Assembly (NCBI RefSeq): GCF_000772045.1
Contig: NZ_CP009754.1
Location: forward strand, 6,200,001-6,264,000
Length of the DNA stretch: 64,000 nucleotides
Reading direction: 5' to 3'
DNA from: Streptomyces sp. CCM_MD2014
GTDB taxonomy: Bacteria; Actinomycetota; Actinomycetes; Streptomycetales; Streptomycetaceae
The notes under the pieces are model-generated. The model worked only from the letters and a program-made list of their open reading frames with translations. It was not told where the DNA came from and searched no databases. Position 1 is the first letter of the stretch. Each line of letters starts with the position of its first letter. Positions 15,506 to 24,084 of the stretch are shown one piece after another. The position numbers and the translations under genes were made by a program.

Positions 15506-16903
15506 GTGACCGCCGAGGCCAGTCGGACGGGTCCCCGTCCGGAGTCCGCAGCCGACGGCTTGCCACCGCTGCGCATCGCACTCCTCACCTACAAGGGGAA
15601 CCCGTTCTGCGGCGGCCAGGGCGTCTACGTCCGTCACCTCTCCCGCGAACTGGCCCGCCTCGGCCACCGCGTCGAGGTCATCGGCGCCCAGCCCTACCCC
15701 GTGCTCGACGTCCTCGACGGGCGGGAAGACCGGCTGTCCCTCACCGAGCTGCCCAGCCTCGACCTCTACCGCCAGCCCGACCCCTTCCGCACGCCGAAGC
15801 GCGACGAGTACCGCGACTGGATCGACGCGCTCGAGGTCGGCACCATGTGGACCGGCGGTTTCCCGGAGCCCCTGACGTTCTCCCTGCGCGCCCGGAGGCA
15901 TCTGCGGGCCCGCCGCGGGGACTTCGACGTCGTGCACGACAACCAGACACTCGGGTACGGGCTGCTGGGGGACGTGGGCGCGCCCCTCGTCACCACCATC
16001 CATCATCCGATCACCGTCGACCGGCAGCTGGAGCTGGACGCGGCCGACAGTCGCAAGCGCCGCTACTCGGTGCGCCGTTGGTACGCCTTCACCCGGATGC
16101 AGAAGCGGGTCGCGCGCCGCCTGCCCTCCGTGCTCACCGTCTCCGGCACCTCCCGCCAGGAGATCGTCGACCACCTCGGCGTGCGGGACGACCGCATCCA
16201 CGTCGTCCACATCGGCGCCGACACCGACCTGTTCTCGCCCGACCCGTCGGTGCCCAGGGTGCCGGGCCGGATCGTGACCACGTCCAGCGCGGACGTGCCG
16301 CTCAAGGGCCTGGTCTTCCTCGTCGAGGCGCTCGCGAAGGCGCGGACCGAGCACCCCCGGGCCCACCTCGTCGTCGTCGGCAAGCGGCCCGCCGAGGGGC
16401 CCGTCGCGCAGGCGATCGAGCGGTACGGCCTCGAAGGCGCCGTCGAGTTCGTCAAGGGCATCTCCGACGCCGAACTGGTCGACCTCGTACGGTCGGCGGA
16501 GGTCGCGTGCGTGCCCTCGCTGTACGAGGGGTTCTCGCTGCCCGCCGCCGAGGCCATGGCCACCGGCACCGCCCTGCTCGCCACCACCGGCGGGGCCGTC
16601 CCGGAGGTCGCCGGACCCGACGGGGAGACCTGCCTCGCGGTGCCGCCCGGCGACGCGGACGCGCTGGCCGCCGGGCTGAACCGGCTCCTCGGCGAGCGCG
16701 AACTGCGGGCCCGGCTCGGCGCGGCCGGACGGGAGCGGGTGCTGAAGCACTTCACCTGGGCCCGCGCCGCCGAGGGCACCGTCGCCCGCTACCGCGAGGC
16801 CATCGGCCACCGTCCCGCCGCCACGGCCGCCCAGGAGGCCGTACCCGCGGCCCCGACCCCCAGTGACACCGGCGTCTATCCCGAAAGCAGGGCCACGTGC
16901 TGA
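15506..16903 (+). CDS. Family 4 glycosyltransferase (GT-B fold)
   Basis: 465 aa from GTG 15506, preferred over an in-frame GTG at 15470 because AAGGGGG lies 7 nt before it. The N-terminal domain has LRIALLTYKGNPFCGGQGVY (nucleotide-sugar glycosyltransferase glycine motif) and ARLGHRVEVIGAQPYP. The C-terminal GT4 domain has VVVGKRP, VEFVKGISDAELVDLVRSAEV and the donor-binding E-x7-E motif in CVPSLYEGFSLPAAEAMATG. It would transfer a sugar, retaining configuration, to an unknown acceptor. It overlaps the methyltransferase gene by 7 bp and heads an operon behind the KstR-type box. Confidence 0.92.
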   Translation: MTAEASRTGPRPESAADGLPPLRIALLTYKGNPFCGGQGVYVRHLSRELARLGHRVEVIGAQPYPVLDVLDGREDRLSLTELPSLDLYRQPDPFRTPKRDEYRDWIDALEVGTMWTGGFPEPLTFSLRARRHLRARRGDFDVVHDNQTLGYGLLGDVGAPLVTTIHHPITVDRQLELDAADSRKRRYSVRRWYAFTRMQKRVARRLPSVLTVSGTSRQEIVDHLGVRDDRIHVVHIGADTDLFSPDPSVPRVPGRIVTTSSADVPLKGLVFLVEALAKARTEHPRAHLVVVGKRPAEGPVAQAIERYGLEGAVEFVKGISDAELVDLVRSAEVACVPSLYEGFSLPAAEAMATGTALLATTGGAVPEVAGPDGETCLAVPPGDADALAAGLNRLLGERELRARLGAAGRERVLKHFTWARAAEGTVARYREAIGHRPAATAAQEAVPAAPTPSDTGVYPESRATC

Positions 16904-17631
16904 CCGTCGACTTCTCCCGGTTCCCGCTCGCCCCGGGCGACCGCGTCCTGGACCTCGGCTGCGGCGCCGGCCGGCACGCGTTCGAGTGCTACCGGCGCGG
17001 GGCCCAGGTCGTCGCACTGGACCAGAACGCCGAGGAAATCCGCGAGGTCGCCAAGTGGTTCGCGGCGATGAAGGAGGCCGGCGAGGCCCCGGCCGGCGCC
17101 ACCGCCACCGCCATGGAGGGCGACGCGCTGGCCCTGCCCTTCCCCGACGAGTCCTTCGACGTCGTCATCATCTCCGAGGTGATGGAACACATCCACGACG
17201 ACAAGGGCGTCCTCGCCGAGATGGTCCGCGTCCTCAGGCCCGGCGGGCGCATCGCCGTCACCGTGCCGCGCTACGGCCCGGAGAAGGTCTGCTGGACCCT
17301 CTCCGACGCGTACCACGAGGTCGAGGGCGGCCACATCCGCATCTACAAGGCCGACCAGCTCCTCGCCCGCATCCGCGAGGCCGGCCTCAAGCCCTACGGC
17401 ACCCACCACGCGCACGCCCTGCACTCGCCCTACTGGTGGCTGAAGTGCGCGTTCGGCGTCGACAACGACAAGGCGCTGCCGGTGCGGGCGTACCACAAGC
17501 TGCTGGTGTGGGACATCATGAAGAAGCCGCTGGCGACCCGGGTCGCCGAGCAGGCGCTCAACCCGCTGATCGGCAAGAGCTTCGTCGCCTACGCCACCAA
17601 GCCGCACCTGCCGCCGGTGGACGCCGCGTGA
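16897..17631 (+). CDS. Class I SAM-dependent methyltransferase
   Basis: 244 aa, GTG start overlapping the glycosyltransferase stop. Motif I is RVLDLGCGAGRHAFECYRRG (residues ~16-35). The acidic ribose-binding strand is VVALDQNAEEI, motif II is FDVVIISEVMEHIHDD and motif III is RVLRPGGRIAVTVPRYGPE. This is the Methyltransf_11 type. The C-terminal half (GGHIRIYKADQLLARI ... HSPYWWLKCAFGVDND) is distinctive of a subgroup found beside this glycosyltransferase and toroid protein in Streptomyces, as far as I recall. Substrate probably lipid- or glycan-linked; this is inferred from neighbours only. Confidence 0.92.
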   Translation: MLTVDFSRFPLAPGDRVLDLGCGAGRHAFECYRRGAQVVALDQNAEEIREVAKWFAAMKEAGEAPAGATATAMEGDALALPFPDESFDVVIISEVMEHIHDDKGVLAEMVRVLRPGGRIAVTVPRYGPEKVCWTLSDAYHEVEGGHIRIYKADQLLARIREAGLKPYGTHHAHALHSPYWWLKCAFGVDNDKALPVRAYHKLLVWDIMKKPLATRVAEQALNPLIGKSFVAYATKPHLPPVDAA

Positions 17632-18716
17632 CGACCTCGCGCTCGCCCCGCACCCCCCGTACCGAACACCTCGTCCTGCCCGGCGTCCTCACCGACGCCG
17701 AGGCCGCCGCGACCGTCCGCAGCATCCTCGCCGTGCAGCGCGAGGACGGGGCGATCCCGTGGTTCCGCGGGCACCACCTCGACCCGTGGGACCACGTCGA
17801 GGCGGCGATGGCCCTGGACACGGCCGACGAGCACGAGGCGGCCGAGCGGGCGTACACGTGGCTGGCCCGGCACCAGAACCCGGACGGCTCCTGGTACGCC
17901 GCCTACGCCGACGGAGACTTCGCCGACGTCACCGACCGCGGCCGCGAGACCAACTTCGTCGCCTACGTCGCCGTCGGCGTCTGGCACCACTACCTCGCCA
18001 CCGGCGACGACACCTTCCTCGACCGGATGTGGCCCGTCGTCGTCGCGGCCGTCGAGTTCGTGCTGCGCCTCCAGCAGCCCGGCGGACAGATCGGCTGGCG
18101 CCGCGACGACGACGGAACGGACACCGAGGACGCGCTGCTGACCGGAAGTTCCTCCGTCCACCACGCCCTGCGCTGCGCGCTCGCCATCGCCGAGCAGCGC
18201 GAAGAGCCGCAGCCCGACTGGGAGCTGGCGGCCGGCGCGCTGCGGCACGCCATCCGCCGGCACCCGGAGCGGTTCCTGGACAAGGGGCGCTACTCGATGG
18301 ACTGGTACTACCCGGTCCTCGGCGGCGCGCTGACCGGCGCGGAGGCCAGGAGCCGCCTCACGGAGAGCTGGGAGCGGTTCGTCGTCCCGGGCCTCGGGGT
18401 GCGCTGCGTCGTCCCCAACCCGTGGGTGACCGGCGGCGAGTCGGCCGAACTCGCGCTCGCCCTGTGGGCGGTGGGCGAGTCCGACCACGCCCTGGAGATC
18501 CTCCAGTCCATCCAGCACCTGCGGGACGCGGACAGCGGCCTGTACTGGACGGGCTACGTCTTCGAGGACGACGCGATCTGGCCCCGCGAACTGACCACCT
18601 GGACGGCCGGATCGCTGCTCCTCGCCGTCGCCGCGCTCGGCGGCCACGAGGCCACCTGCCAGGTCTTCGCGGGCGACCGGCTGCCCAGGGGACTGGACCC
18701 GGACTGCTGCGTCTGA
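17628..18716 (+). CDS. Alpha/alpha-toroid protein (prenyltransferase/squalene-cyclase-like fold)
   Basis: 362 aa from GTG 17628, a 4-bp GTGA overlap with the methyltransferase stop. Repeated helical-hairpin motifs fill the protein: ILAVQREDGAIPWFRGHHLD (~27-46), YTWLARHQNPDGSWYAAY (~75), FVLRLQQPGGQIGWRRDDDG and ILQSIQHLRDADSGLYWTGY. This is the six-hairpin toroid of terpene cyclases and glycoside hydrolases. I do not see the DXDD acid motif of squalene-hopene cyclases, so cyclase activity is doubtful. No signal peptide. Third gene of the KstR-box operon; a role with the sugar and methyl transferases in one product is likely but unproven. Confidence 0.82.
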   Translation: MTTSRSPRTPRTEHLVLPGVLTDAEAAATVRSILAVQREDGAIPWFRGHHLDPWDHVEAAMALDTADEHEAAERAYTWLARHQNPDGSWYAAYADGDFADVTDRGRETNFVAYVAVGVWHHYLATGDDTFLDRMWPVVVAAVEFVLRLQQPGGQIGWRRDDDGTDTEDALLTGSSSVHHALRCALAIAEQREEPQPDWELAAGALRHAIRRHPERFLDKGRYSMDWYYPVLGGALTGAEARSRLTESWERFVVPGLGVRCVVPNPWVTGGESAELALALWAVGESDHALEILQSIQHLRDADSGLYWTGYVFEDDAIWPRELTTWTAGSLLLAVAALGGHEATCQVFAGDRLPRGLDPDCCV

Positions 18717-18731
18717 GCGGCGGACCGGCGG

Positions 18732-19019
18732 TCAGTGACGGCCGAGGCGGTTGGCGACGGCGTGGCCGACGAAGAGGTAGACGACCGCGGCCAGTCCGTA
18801 GCCGGCGACGACCCGCGCCCACGCCTCGTCGAACGTGAAGAGGTCGTGCGACCAGCCGGCCAGCCAGCCGGCCGCGTCATGGACGAATCGCACCAGGTCG
18901 TTGGCCCGGTTGGCGTCCAACAGGTACATCAGGATCCACAGGCCGAGGATGAAGGCCATGAGGTCCGCGACGATCGCGACGGCCCTGCCCGCGGAGTTCG
19001 AACCGCTGTATCTGGACAT
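18732..19019 (-). CDS. Small membrane protein (unknown)
   Basis: 95 aa from ATG 19019 (MSRYSGSNSAGRAVAI). Two hydrophobic helices (VADLMAFILGLWILMYLL at ~17-34 and VVAGYGLAAVVYLFVGHAV at ~71-89) flank an aromatic-rich loop (FVHDAAGWLAGWSHDLF). Small proteins of this kind are common in actinomycetes with no assigned function. It is convergent with the toroid-protein gene (15 bp between stops). No operon partner is evident, as a terminator hairpin lies just upstream. Confidence 0.75.
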   Translation of the reverse strand: MSRYSGSNSAGRAVAIVADLMAFILGLWILMYLLDANRANDLVRFVHDAAGWLAGWSHDLFTFDEAWARVVAGYGLAAVVYLFVGHAVANRLGRH

Positions 19020-19062
19020 GCCTTCCGTATGGCCGCGCAGGACCGGAGGAAACCTGTGCCGA

Positions 19063-19100
19063 CGGCCCTCCGTCCGGAACTGCTTCCGGACGGAGGGCCG
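19063..19100 (-). terminator. Hairpin terminator, perfect 17-bp stem
   Basis: Arms 19063-19079 and 19084-19100 are exact complements around the tetraloop CTGC. It sits 29 bp after the stop of the 279-aa membrane protein gene and just upstream of the 95-aa protein gene, so it probably separates their transcripts. Confidence 0.9.
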
Positions 19101-19128
19101 TTGAGGTGTCGCCGGCGCGTCGGCGTCG

Positions 19129-19968
19129 TCAGCCGCGCTGGATGCCCGAGGTGTCCTGGAGGACGCCGCGGCGGCCGTCCTGGGTCTGGGCGACCAGGTT
19201 GGCGCCGCGCTGCTCGACGGCCAGGTACCAGGTACCCGGGGCCAGCTCGGCGATCGGGGTCGGCGAGCCGTCCTCCGCGAACAGCGGACGCGGCACCGGC
19301 ACGGCGAACCAGAACGGGGAGAAGTCCCCGGCCGGCTGCGCCTGCGCCTGCTGCGGCGCCTGCGGCTGTCCCGGCTGCGGCTGGCCGCCGAAGGACGGAC
19401 CGGGCTGACCCGGCTGTCCGGGCTGGCCCCCGTACGGCTGCTGCTGGGCGCCCGGGTAGCCGTAACCACCCTGGGGCTGGCCGCCGTAGGGCTGCGGCGC
19501 GGCCGGACGGGCGGCCGGGACCAGGCTGCCCTTGAGGGCGGGGACCAGCGGGGTGGCCACGGCCGCGGCGGCCATGACCAGCGTGGCGATGAGGGCCAGG
19601 ATCAGGCCCATGCCGGCGCTGACATTGTCCAGGCCCCCGTCGTTGTCGAAGGCTCCCGCCGGGTCGAAGATGTTGCCGAGCGCGCACCAGGCGGCGAACA
19701 CCGTGAACGCGATGCCGAACTGGCCGAGGTCGAGACCGGCCACCTTCCTGGGCTGCGGCATGGCGTGGCTCACGACGACGAGCGCGGCGCCGATGACGCC
19801 CGCGAGGACGACACCGAGCACGACCGGGCCACTGCCCCACAGGGTGGGGATGTCGGCGCTGTCCGGCGCACCTTCGATCGAGTAGATGTCGAGGAACGAC
19901 GCGATCAACAGCAACACCGCTGCTCCGATCACCACGCCGTCGCCTCGAGTGAGGGAGCGGATATTCAC
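19129..19968 (-). CDS. Membrane protein with Gly/Pro/Gln-rich linker (DUF5336-like)
   Basis: 279 aa. Four membrane helices occupy residues ~10-155 (VVIGAAVLLLIASFLDIY, VVLGVVLAGVIGAALVVV, FGIAFTVFAAWCALGNIF, LILALIATLVMAAAAVATPL). A flexible region rich in YGGQP, PGQPGQ and PQAPQQAQAQ follows (~170-225), then a small C-terminal domain (PLFAEDGSPTPIAELAPGTW ... LVAQTQDGRRGVLQDTSGI). The layout resembles the actinobacterial DUF5336-type proteins of unknown role. It is a stand-alone gene with its own terminator. The linker repeats make its length prone to change between strains. Confidence 0.75.
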   Translation of the reverse strand: MNIRSLTRGDGVVIGAAVLLLIASFLDIYSIEGAPDSADIPTLWGSGPVVLGVVLAGVIGAALVVVSHAMPQPRKVAGLDLGQFGIAFTVFAAWCALGNIFDPAGAFDNDGGLDNVSAGMGLILALIATLVMAAAAVATPLVPALKGSLVPAARPAAPQPYGGQPQGGYGYPGAQQQPYGGQPGQPGQPGPSFGGQPQPGQPQAPQQAQAQPAGDFSPFWFAVPVPRPLFAEDGSPTPIAELAPGTWYLAVEQRGANLVAQTQDGRRGVLQDTSGIQRG

Positions 19969-20126
19969 TTCAGGTCCTTCGTAGGTCGTCTCGTCGTCGG
20001 TAGAGGCGTCGCTGTCACGATGGCGCCGAAAGGTTCCGGTGTGAAGCGCGGGGGTGGCCCCTCATCGTACGGACGACACTATCGTCCACGGGTCGGGGCT
20101 GTCCGCAGGGATCGGGACGCCGGGCG

Positions 20127-21104
20127 CTACCCGCGCAGGAAACTCACAATCCCCTCAGACATCCCCTCCGCCGCCTTCTGCCGCCAACTGCCGCTGGTCA
20201 GCAGTGCCACGTCCTTGGCGTCCCGCATGTTGCCGCACTCGATGAACACCTTGGGAACCGTTGACAGATTGAGACCACCCAGGTCCGTGCGCGTGACCAG
20301 GCCGGTGCCGTCGCCGAGGTAGTTGGACGGCGCGGAGCCCGTGACGCGCACGAAGGCGCCCGCGACGTTCTTGCCCAGTTCGGCGGAGGGCGCCACGATG
20401 GCGCGGGTGTCGGCGGCGCCCTCGTGCACCGACCCCGGCATGATCACGTGGAAGCCGCGGTTGCCCGCCCCCGACCCGTCGGCGTGGATCGAGATCGCGG
20501 CGTCGGCCTTCGCCTCGTTGCCGATCCGGGCCCGCTCGTCCACGCAGGGACCGTACGAACGGTCGCCGTCCTGCGTCAGTTTCACGGTCGCGCCCTGCTC
20601 CTCCAGCAGGGCGCGCAGCCGGTGGGCCACGTCGAGGGTGAACTTCGCCTCCGGCCAGCCCGCGTTGGTGGCGGTGCCGGTCGTGTCGCACTCCTTCCAG
20701 TGCGTGCCGACGTTCACCTTGCGGTTGATCTCGGACGCGTGCCGGAAGTTGGCGGGGTTGTGGCCGGGGTCGATGACGACGACCTTGCCCTTGAGGGGGC
20801 CCGACGCGGCGGGTCGGGAGGCGGACGGCTTCCCGGACGTGGGGGCGGGGGAGGAGCCCGCGGGCTTCTTGCCGTCGTCGCCCGGGGTCGCGGAAGCACC
20901 GGCGGACGGCGCCGCCGTCGTCCGTACGGCGCCCGCGCGGTCGGCGCCGCCCCCGTCGCCGTCGCCCGGGCCGCCGACCGCCGCGTACACCCCCCACCCG
21001 AGCAGCGCCCCGGGGACGAGCGCGGCGACCGCCACGGTCAGGGGGCGGCGCAGCGGGGAGCGGCGGGGCTGGGGAGGTTCGAAGTCCGGGCCTGTGTACG
21101 ACAC
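20127..21104 (-). CDS. N-acetylmuramoyl-L-alanine amidase (Amidase_3), membrane-anchored
   Basis: 325 aa from GTG 21104. A short cytoplasmic N-terminus leads to one signal-anchor helix (LTVAVAALVPGALLGWGVYAAV, ~22-43) and a disordered Ser/Pro/Ala spacer to ~residue 105. The zinc amidase follows: KVVVIDPGHNP (first His), EINRKVNVG with the Glu ligand, DAAISIHADGS (second His) and KVFIECGNMRD with the catalytic Glu. It cleaves the MurNAc-L-Ala bond of peptidoglycan outside the membrane. The next gene upstream is only 22 bp away, so the two may be co-transcribed. Confidence 0.93.
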   Translation of the reverse strand: MSYTGPDFEPPQPRRSPLRRPLTVAVAALVPGALLGWGVYAAVGGPGDGDGGGADRAGAVRTTAAPSAGASATPGDDGKKPAGSSPAPTSGKPSASRPAASGPLKGKVVVIDPGHNPANFRHASEINRKVNVGTHWKECDTTGTATNAGWPEAKFTLDVAHRLRALLEEQGATVKLTQDGDRSYGPCVDERARIGNEAKADAAISIHADGSGAGNRGFHVIMPGSVHEGAADTRAIVAPSAELGKNVAGAFVRVTGSAPSNYLGDGTGLVTRTDLGGLNLSTVPKVFIECGNMRDAKDVALLTSGSWRQKAAEGMSEGIVSFLRG

Positions 21105-21126
21105 GTCAGCGACTCTAACCGCGCCC

Positions 21127-21807
21127 TCAGATCCCCGTGCCCGTTCGCCGCAGGACGCGCAGCGAGTCGGTCGCCGAGACCTCGGTGAACGCGCCCGACG
21201 CCAGCGCCCTGAGGTAGACGCGGTACGGGGCCTGGCCGGTGAACTCGTCGGCCGGGTCCGGGAAGACGTCGTGGATGACCAGCAGGCCGCCGTCGGCGAC
21301 GTGCGGGGCCCAGCCCTCGTAGTCGGCGGTCGCGTGCTCGTCGGTGTGGCCGCCGTCGACGAAGACGAGGCCCAGCGGGGAGTTCCAGACCGCGGCGACC
21401 TGCGGCGAGCGGCCGACCAGGGCGACCACGTGCTCCTCCAGGCCCGCCCGGTGCAGGGTGCGGCGGAAGGTGGGCAGGGTGTCCATCACGCCCAGCTCGG
21501 GGTCGACCGTCTCCGGGTCGTGGTAGTCCCAGCCCGGCTGCTGCTCCTCGCTGCCCCGGTGGTGGTCGACGGTGAGTGCCGTGACCCCGGCCCGGCGGGC
21601 CGCGTCCGCGAGCAGGACGGTGGAACGCCCGCAGTACGTGCCCACCTCCAGCAGCGGCAGCCCGAGCCCGCCCGCCTCCACGGCTGCGGCGTACAGCGCG
21701 CGGCCCTCGTGCGCGGGCATGAACCCCTTCGCGGCCTCGAAGGCGGCCAGGACGCCGGGGGACGGCGACGGGGACGGGGATGAGGCGGAGGCGGGGGCCG
21801 CGGTCAT
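21127..21807 (-). CDS. Class I SAM-dependent methyltransferase (Methyltransf_24 / CmcI-like)
   Basis: 226 aa from ATG 21807 with GAAAGG upstream. After a Ser/Pro N-terminus it has GLPLLEVGTYCGRSTVLLAD (motif I), ALTVDHHRGSEEQQPGWDYH and a lid, then LGLVFVDGGHTDEHATADYE (metal and substrate region) and GGLLVIHDVFPDP. The LEVGTYCGRST and DGGH signatures are those of metal-assisted O-methyltransferases of the Methyltransf_24 kind. Its 5' side is a 14-bp tandem repeat region, which may hold its promoter. Substrate unknown. Confidence 0.87.
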   Translation of the reverse strand: MTAAPASASSPSPSPSPGVLAAFEAAKGFMPAHEGRALYAAAVEAGGLGLPLLEVGTYCGRSTVLLADAARRAGVTALTVDHHRGSEEQQPGWDYHDPETVDPELGVMDTLPTFRRTLHRAGLEEHVVALVGRSPQVAAVWNSPLGLVFVDGGHTDEHATADYEGWAPHVADGGLLVIHDVFPDPADEFTGQAPYRVYLRALASGAFTEVSATDSLRVLRRTGTGI

Positions 21808-21820
21808 GGGGGCCTTTCGG

Positions 21821-21965
21821 TGGTCGTGCTTCGCGCTTGGTGCTACGTGCTTCGCGCTTCGTGCGTCGTTCAGAGGTCGTCGTGCTACGTGCTTCGAACG
21901 TGGTGCTTCGAACGTGGTGCGTCGAACGCGGTGCGTCGAACGTCGTGCGTTCTGCGTGGTGCCGG
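21821..21965. repeat. Degenerate tandem repeats with a 14-bp period
   Basis: Between 21886 and 21955 five 14-bp units of the type GTGGTGCTTCGAAC follow one another (starts 21886, 21900, 21914, 21928, 21942), with TTCGAA or GTCGAA cores. Upstream, a related GTGCTACGTGCTTCG unit occurs twice (from ~21841 and ~21881). The array lies between the methyltransferase start (21807) and the MFS stop (22043). Confidence 0.8.
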
Positions 21966-22042
21966 TGCGGGGGTGTGCCGGCGCCCCATGCTGCCGTACC
22001 CCCCGCCGCGTGCCGCGACAGGGGGTACGGGGTGGGCGCGGG

Positions 22043-23803
22043 TCAGGCCGGGACCGTCTCGCCCGGCAGGGAGAGGTCCAGGTCGACCGGGCGGTCGCCG
22101 CCGTGGGTCGCCGCGTGGGCGAGCGGGGCGTGGCCCGCGGCACGGGCGGCCAGGACGTACGGGCCCCGGGCGGGCACGGCGAGGGCGTAGCTGCCGTCCC
22201 CCGCGGAGAGGGTCGCGCCCGCCTGCCGTCCGTGCCGGTCGATCAGCGTCACCTTGGCACGGGCGACGGGCGCGCCGTCGGCGGCCAGCACCCGGCCCCG
22301 GAAGCCTTGCGCGGGCTCCTCCCCGGCGCCGGCGAGGGCCTGCTCGGCGCGGGCCAGGTTGGCGTCCTCCTCGCTGCTCGCGCGCAGCTGGGAGACGCCC
22401 GCGGGACTGCGGCGCGGGAGGAAGAAGGCCAGCACCAGGCCGACGGCGACGGCGGCGGCCGCGATCAGGAAGGAGACGCGGAAGCCGTGCATGGTCGGGA
22501 CGGCGACGCCGCCCGCGTCGGTCGACGTGTTGGCGAGCACCATGCCGATGACGGCGCTCGACACCGACGTACCGATGGACCGCATCAGGGTGTTGAGACC
22601 GTTGGCCGCGCCGGTCTCCGAGGCCGGGACCGCGCCGATGATCAGCGCGGGCAGGGAGGAGTAGGCGAGGCCGATGCCCGCGCCGATCAGCACCGAGGTG
22701 ACGACGGTCTGCCAGGCGGCGCTCATCAGGCCGAGGCCGCCGGCGTAACCGATCCCGATGATCACCAGGCCGATGATCAGGGTGGTGCGCGGGCCGTAGC
22801 GGGCGGACAGACGGGCGTAGACCGGCGCCGTGAACATCATCGTCAGGCCCAGCGGGGCCACGCACAGGCCCGCGACGACCATCGACTGACCGAGGCCGTA
22901 ACCGGTCTCGGCGGGCAGCTGGAGGAGCTGCGGCAGGACGAGGGAGATGACGAAGAAGGAGACGCCGACCATGATCGAGGCGAGGTTGGTGAGCAGGACC
23001 TCGCGGCGGGCCGTGGTGCGCAGGTCGACCAGCGGGGCGGCGACGCGCAGCTCCATCAGGCCCCACAGGAGCAGCACCACGACGGCGGCGGCGAACAGGC
23101 CGAGCGTGGTGGGCGACGACCAGCCCCAGTCGCTGCCCTTGCTGATCGGCAGCAGGAAGAGGATCAGACCGGCGGACAGGCCCAGCGCGCCCGGCAGGTC
23201 GAAGGACCCCTTGGCGCGCAGCGGGGACTCCGGTACGACCAGCAGCGTCAGGGCGATGGAGAGGGCACCGAGGCCGGCGGCGCCGAAGTACAGGGCGTGC
23301 CAGTCGGTGTGCTGCGCGACCAGGGCCGCCGCGGGCAGCGCCAGGCCGCCGCCGACGCCGATCGAGGAGCTCATCAGCGCCATCGCCGAGCCGAGCCGCT
23401 CACGGGGCAGCATGTCGCGCATCAGGCCGATGCCGAGGGGTATCGCGCCCATCGCGAAGCCCTGCAGCGTACGGCCGACGATCATCGGGATCAGCGCATC
23501 GGTGAGCGCGCTGAGCAGCGCGCCGACGACCATCACCGACAGGCTGGCGATCAGCATGCGGCGCTTGCCGAACAGGTCGCCGAGCCGGCCCATGATCGGC
23601 GTGGCCACGGCTCCGGACAGGAGCGTGGAGGTCAGGACCCAGGTGGCGTTGCTGGGTGAGGTGTCCAGAAGTCGGGGCAGGTCCTTGATGACCGGGACCA
23701 GCAGGGTCTGCATCACCGCGACGACGATGCCCGCGAACGCGAGCACCGGGACGGTGGCCCCGCTCGCTTGCCGCGCGGGCTCGTCGGTCGTCGTGTGGGA
23801 CAT
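22043..23803 (-). CDS. MFS drug transporter (DHA2 type) with C-terminal carboxypeptidase-regulatory-like domain
   Basis: 586 aa. Residues ~20-470 give a 14-helix transporter with the usual motif A variant GRLGDLFGKRRMLIASL (~72-88), motif C-like GIGVGGGLALPAAALVA and NGLNTLMRSIGTSV. Residues ~500-586 form a separate beta-sandwich of the carboxypeptidase-regulatory/CnaB kind (GFRGRVLAADGAPVARAKVT, DRHGRQAGATLSAGDGSYAL, GPYVLAARAAGHAP, VDLDLSLPGETV). That fusion is uncommon for transporters but known in Streptomyces. The domain should be cytoplasmic if the 14-helix topology is right. Long AT-rich leader upstream. Substrate unknown; probably a drug or metabolite exporter. Confidence 0.9.
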   Translation of the reverse strand: MSHTTTDEPARQASGATVPVLAFAGIVVAVMQTLLVPVIKDLPRLLDTSPSNATWVLTSTLLSGAVATPIMGRLGDLFGKRRMLIASLSVMVVGALLSALTDALIPMIVGRTLQGFAMGAIPLGIGLMRDMLPRERLGSAMALMSSSIGVGGGLALPAAALVAQHTDWHALYFGAAGLGALSIALTLLVVPESPLRAKGSFDLPGALGLSAGLILFLLPISKGSDWGWSSPTTLGLFAAAVVVLLLWGLMELRVAAPLVDLRTTARREVLLTNLASIMVGVSFFVISLVLPQLLQLPAETGYGLGQSMVVAGLCVAPLGLTMMFTAPVYARLSARYGPRTTLIIGLVIIGIGYAGGLGLMSAAWQTVVTSVLIGAGIGLAYSSLPALIIGAVPASETGAANGLNTLMRSIGTSVSSAVIGMVLANTSTDAGGVAVPTMHGFRVSFLIAAAAVAVGLVLAFFLPRRSPAGVSQLRASSEEDANLARAEQALAGAGEEPAQGFRGRVLAADGAPVARAKVTLIDRHGRQAGATLSAGDGSYALAVPARGPYVLAARAAGHAPLAHAATHGGDRPVDLDLSLPGETVPA

Positions 23804-24084
23804 GGGGTGGGGCCTCCAGGCCGGGAGTCGGTGAACGCGTGGATCGTGGGTGTGTGCAGGCTGAACCTCGTGCGCCCGGGCAACTATTCCGTTGCTTCGG
23901 GTCCCTAACTAATTCTTGACCTTCTCTTGGGAACACCTCTGCACACGGTTCACCGGCCGGTCGCCCGTGACCGGATTCCCCCGCCCGTGCCGGCTTCCCC
24001 TGGCCTACGACTCAGGTCCTAGGACGGTCCCGGGACGGACAAGGGACCAAAAACCGATGCAAGGGGCAGACCCGGCTTGAGACC
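23804..24084. other. Divergent promoter region between two MFS genes
   Basis: This 281-bp region separates the divergent transporters. It includes an AT-rich patch at about 23885-23935 (CTAACTAATTCTTGACC), the most likely place for promoter elements. I see no strong dyad and no regulator gene adjacent. Confidence 0.4.

Noticed and set aside
17628..18716. Squalene-hopene cyclase
   Set aside because: Only the toroid fold is visible; half the usual cyclase length and no DXDD acid motif.
18990..19020. GTTCGAA resembling a tRNA T-loop
   Set aside because: Lies within a coding start region and has no acceptor or anticodon stem; the same applies to the GCTTCGAAC units near 21890.
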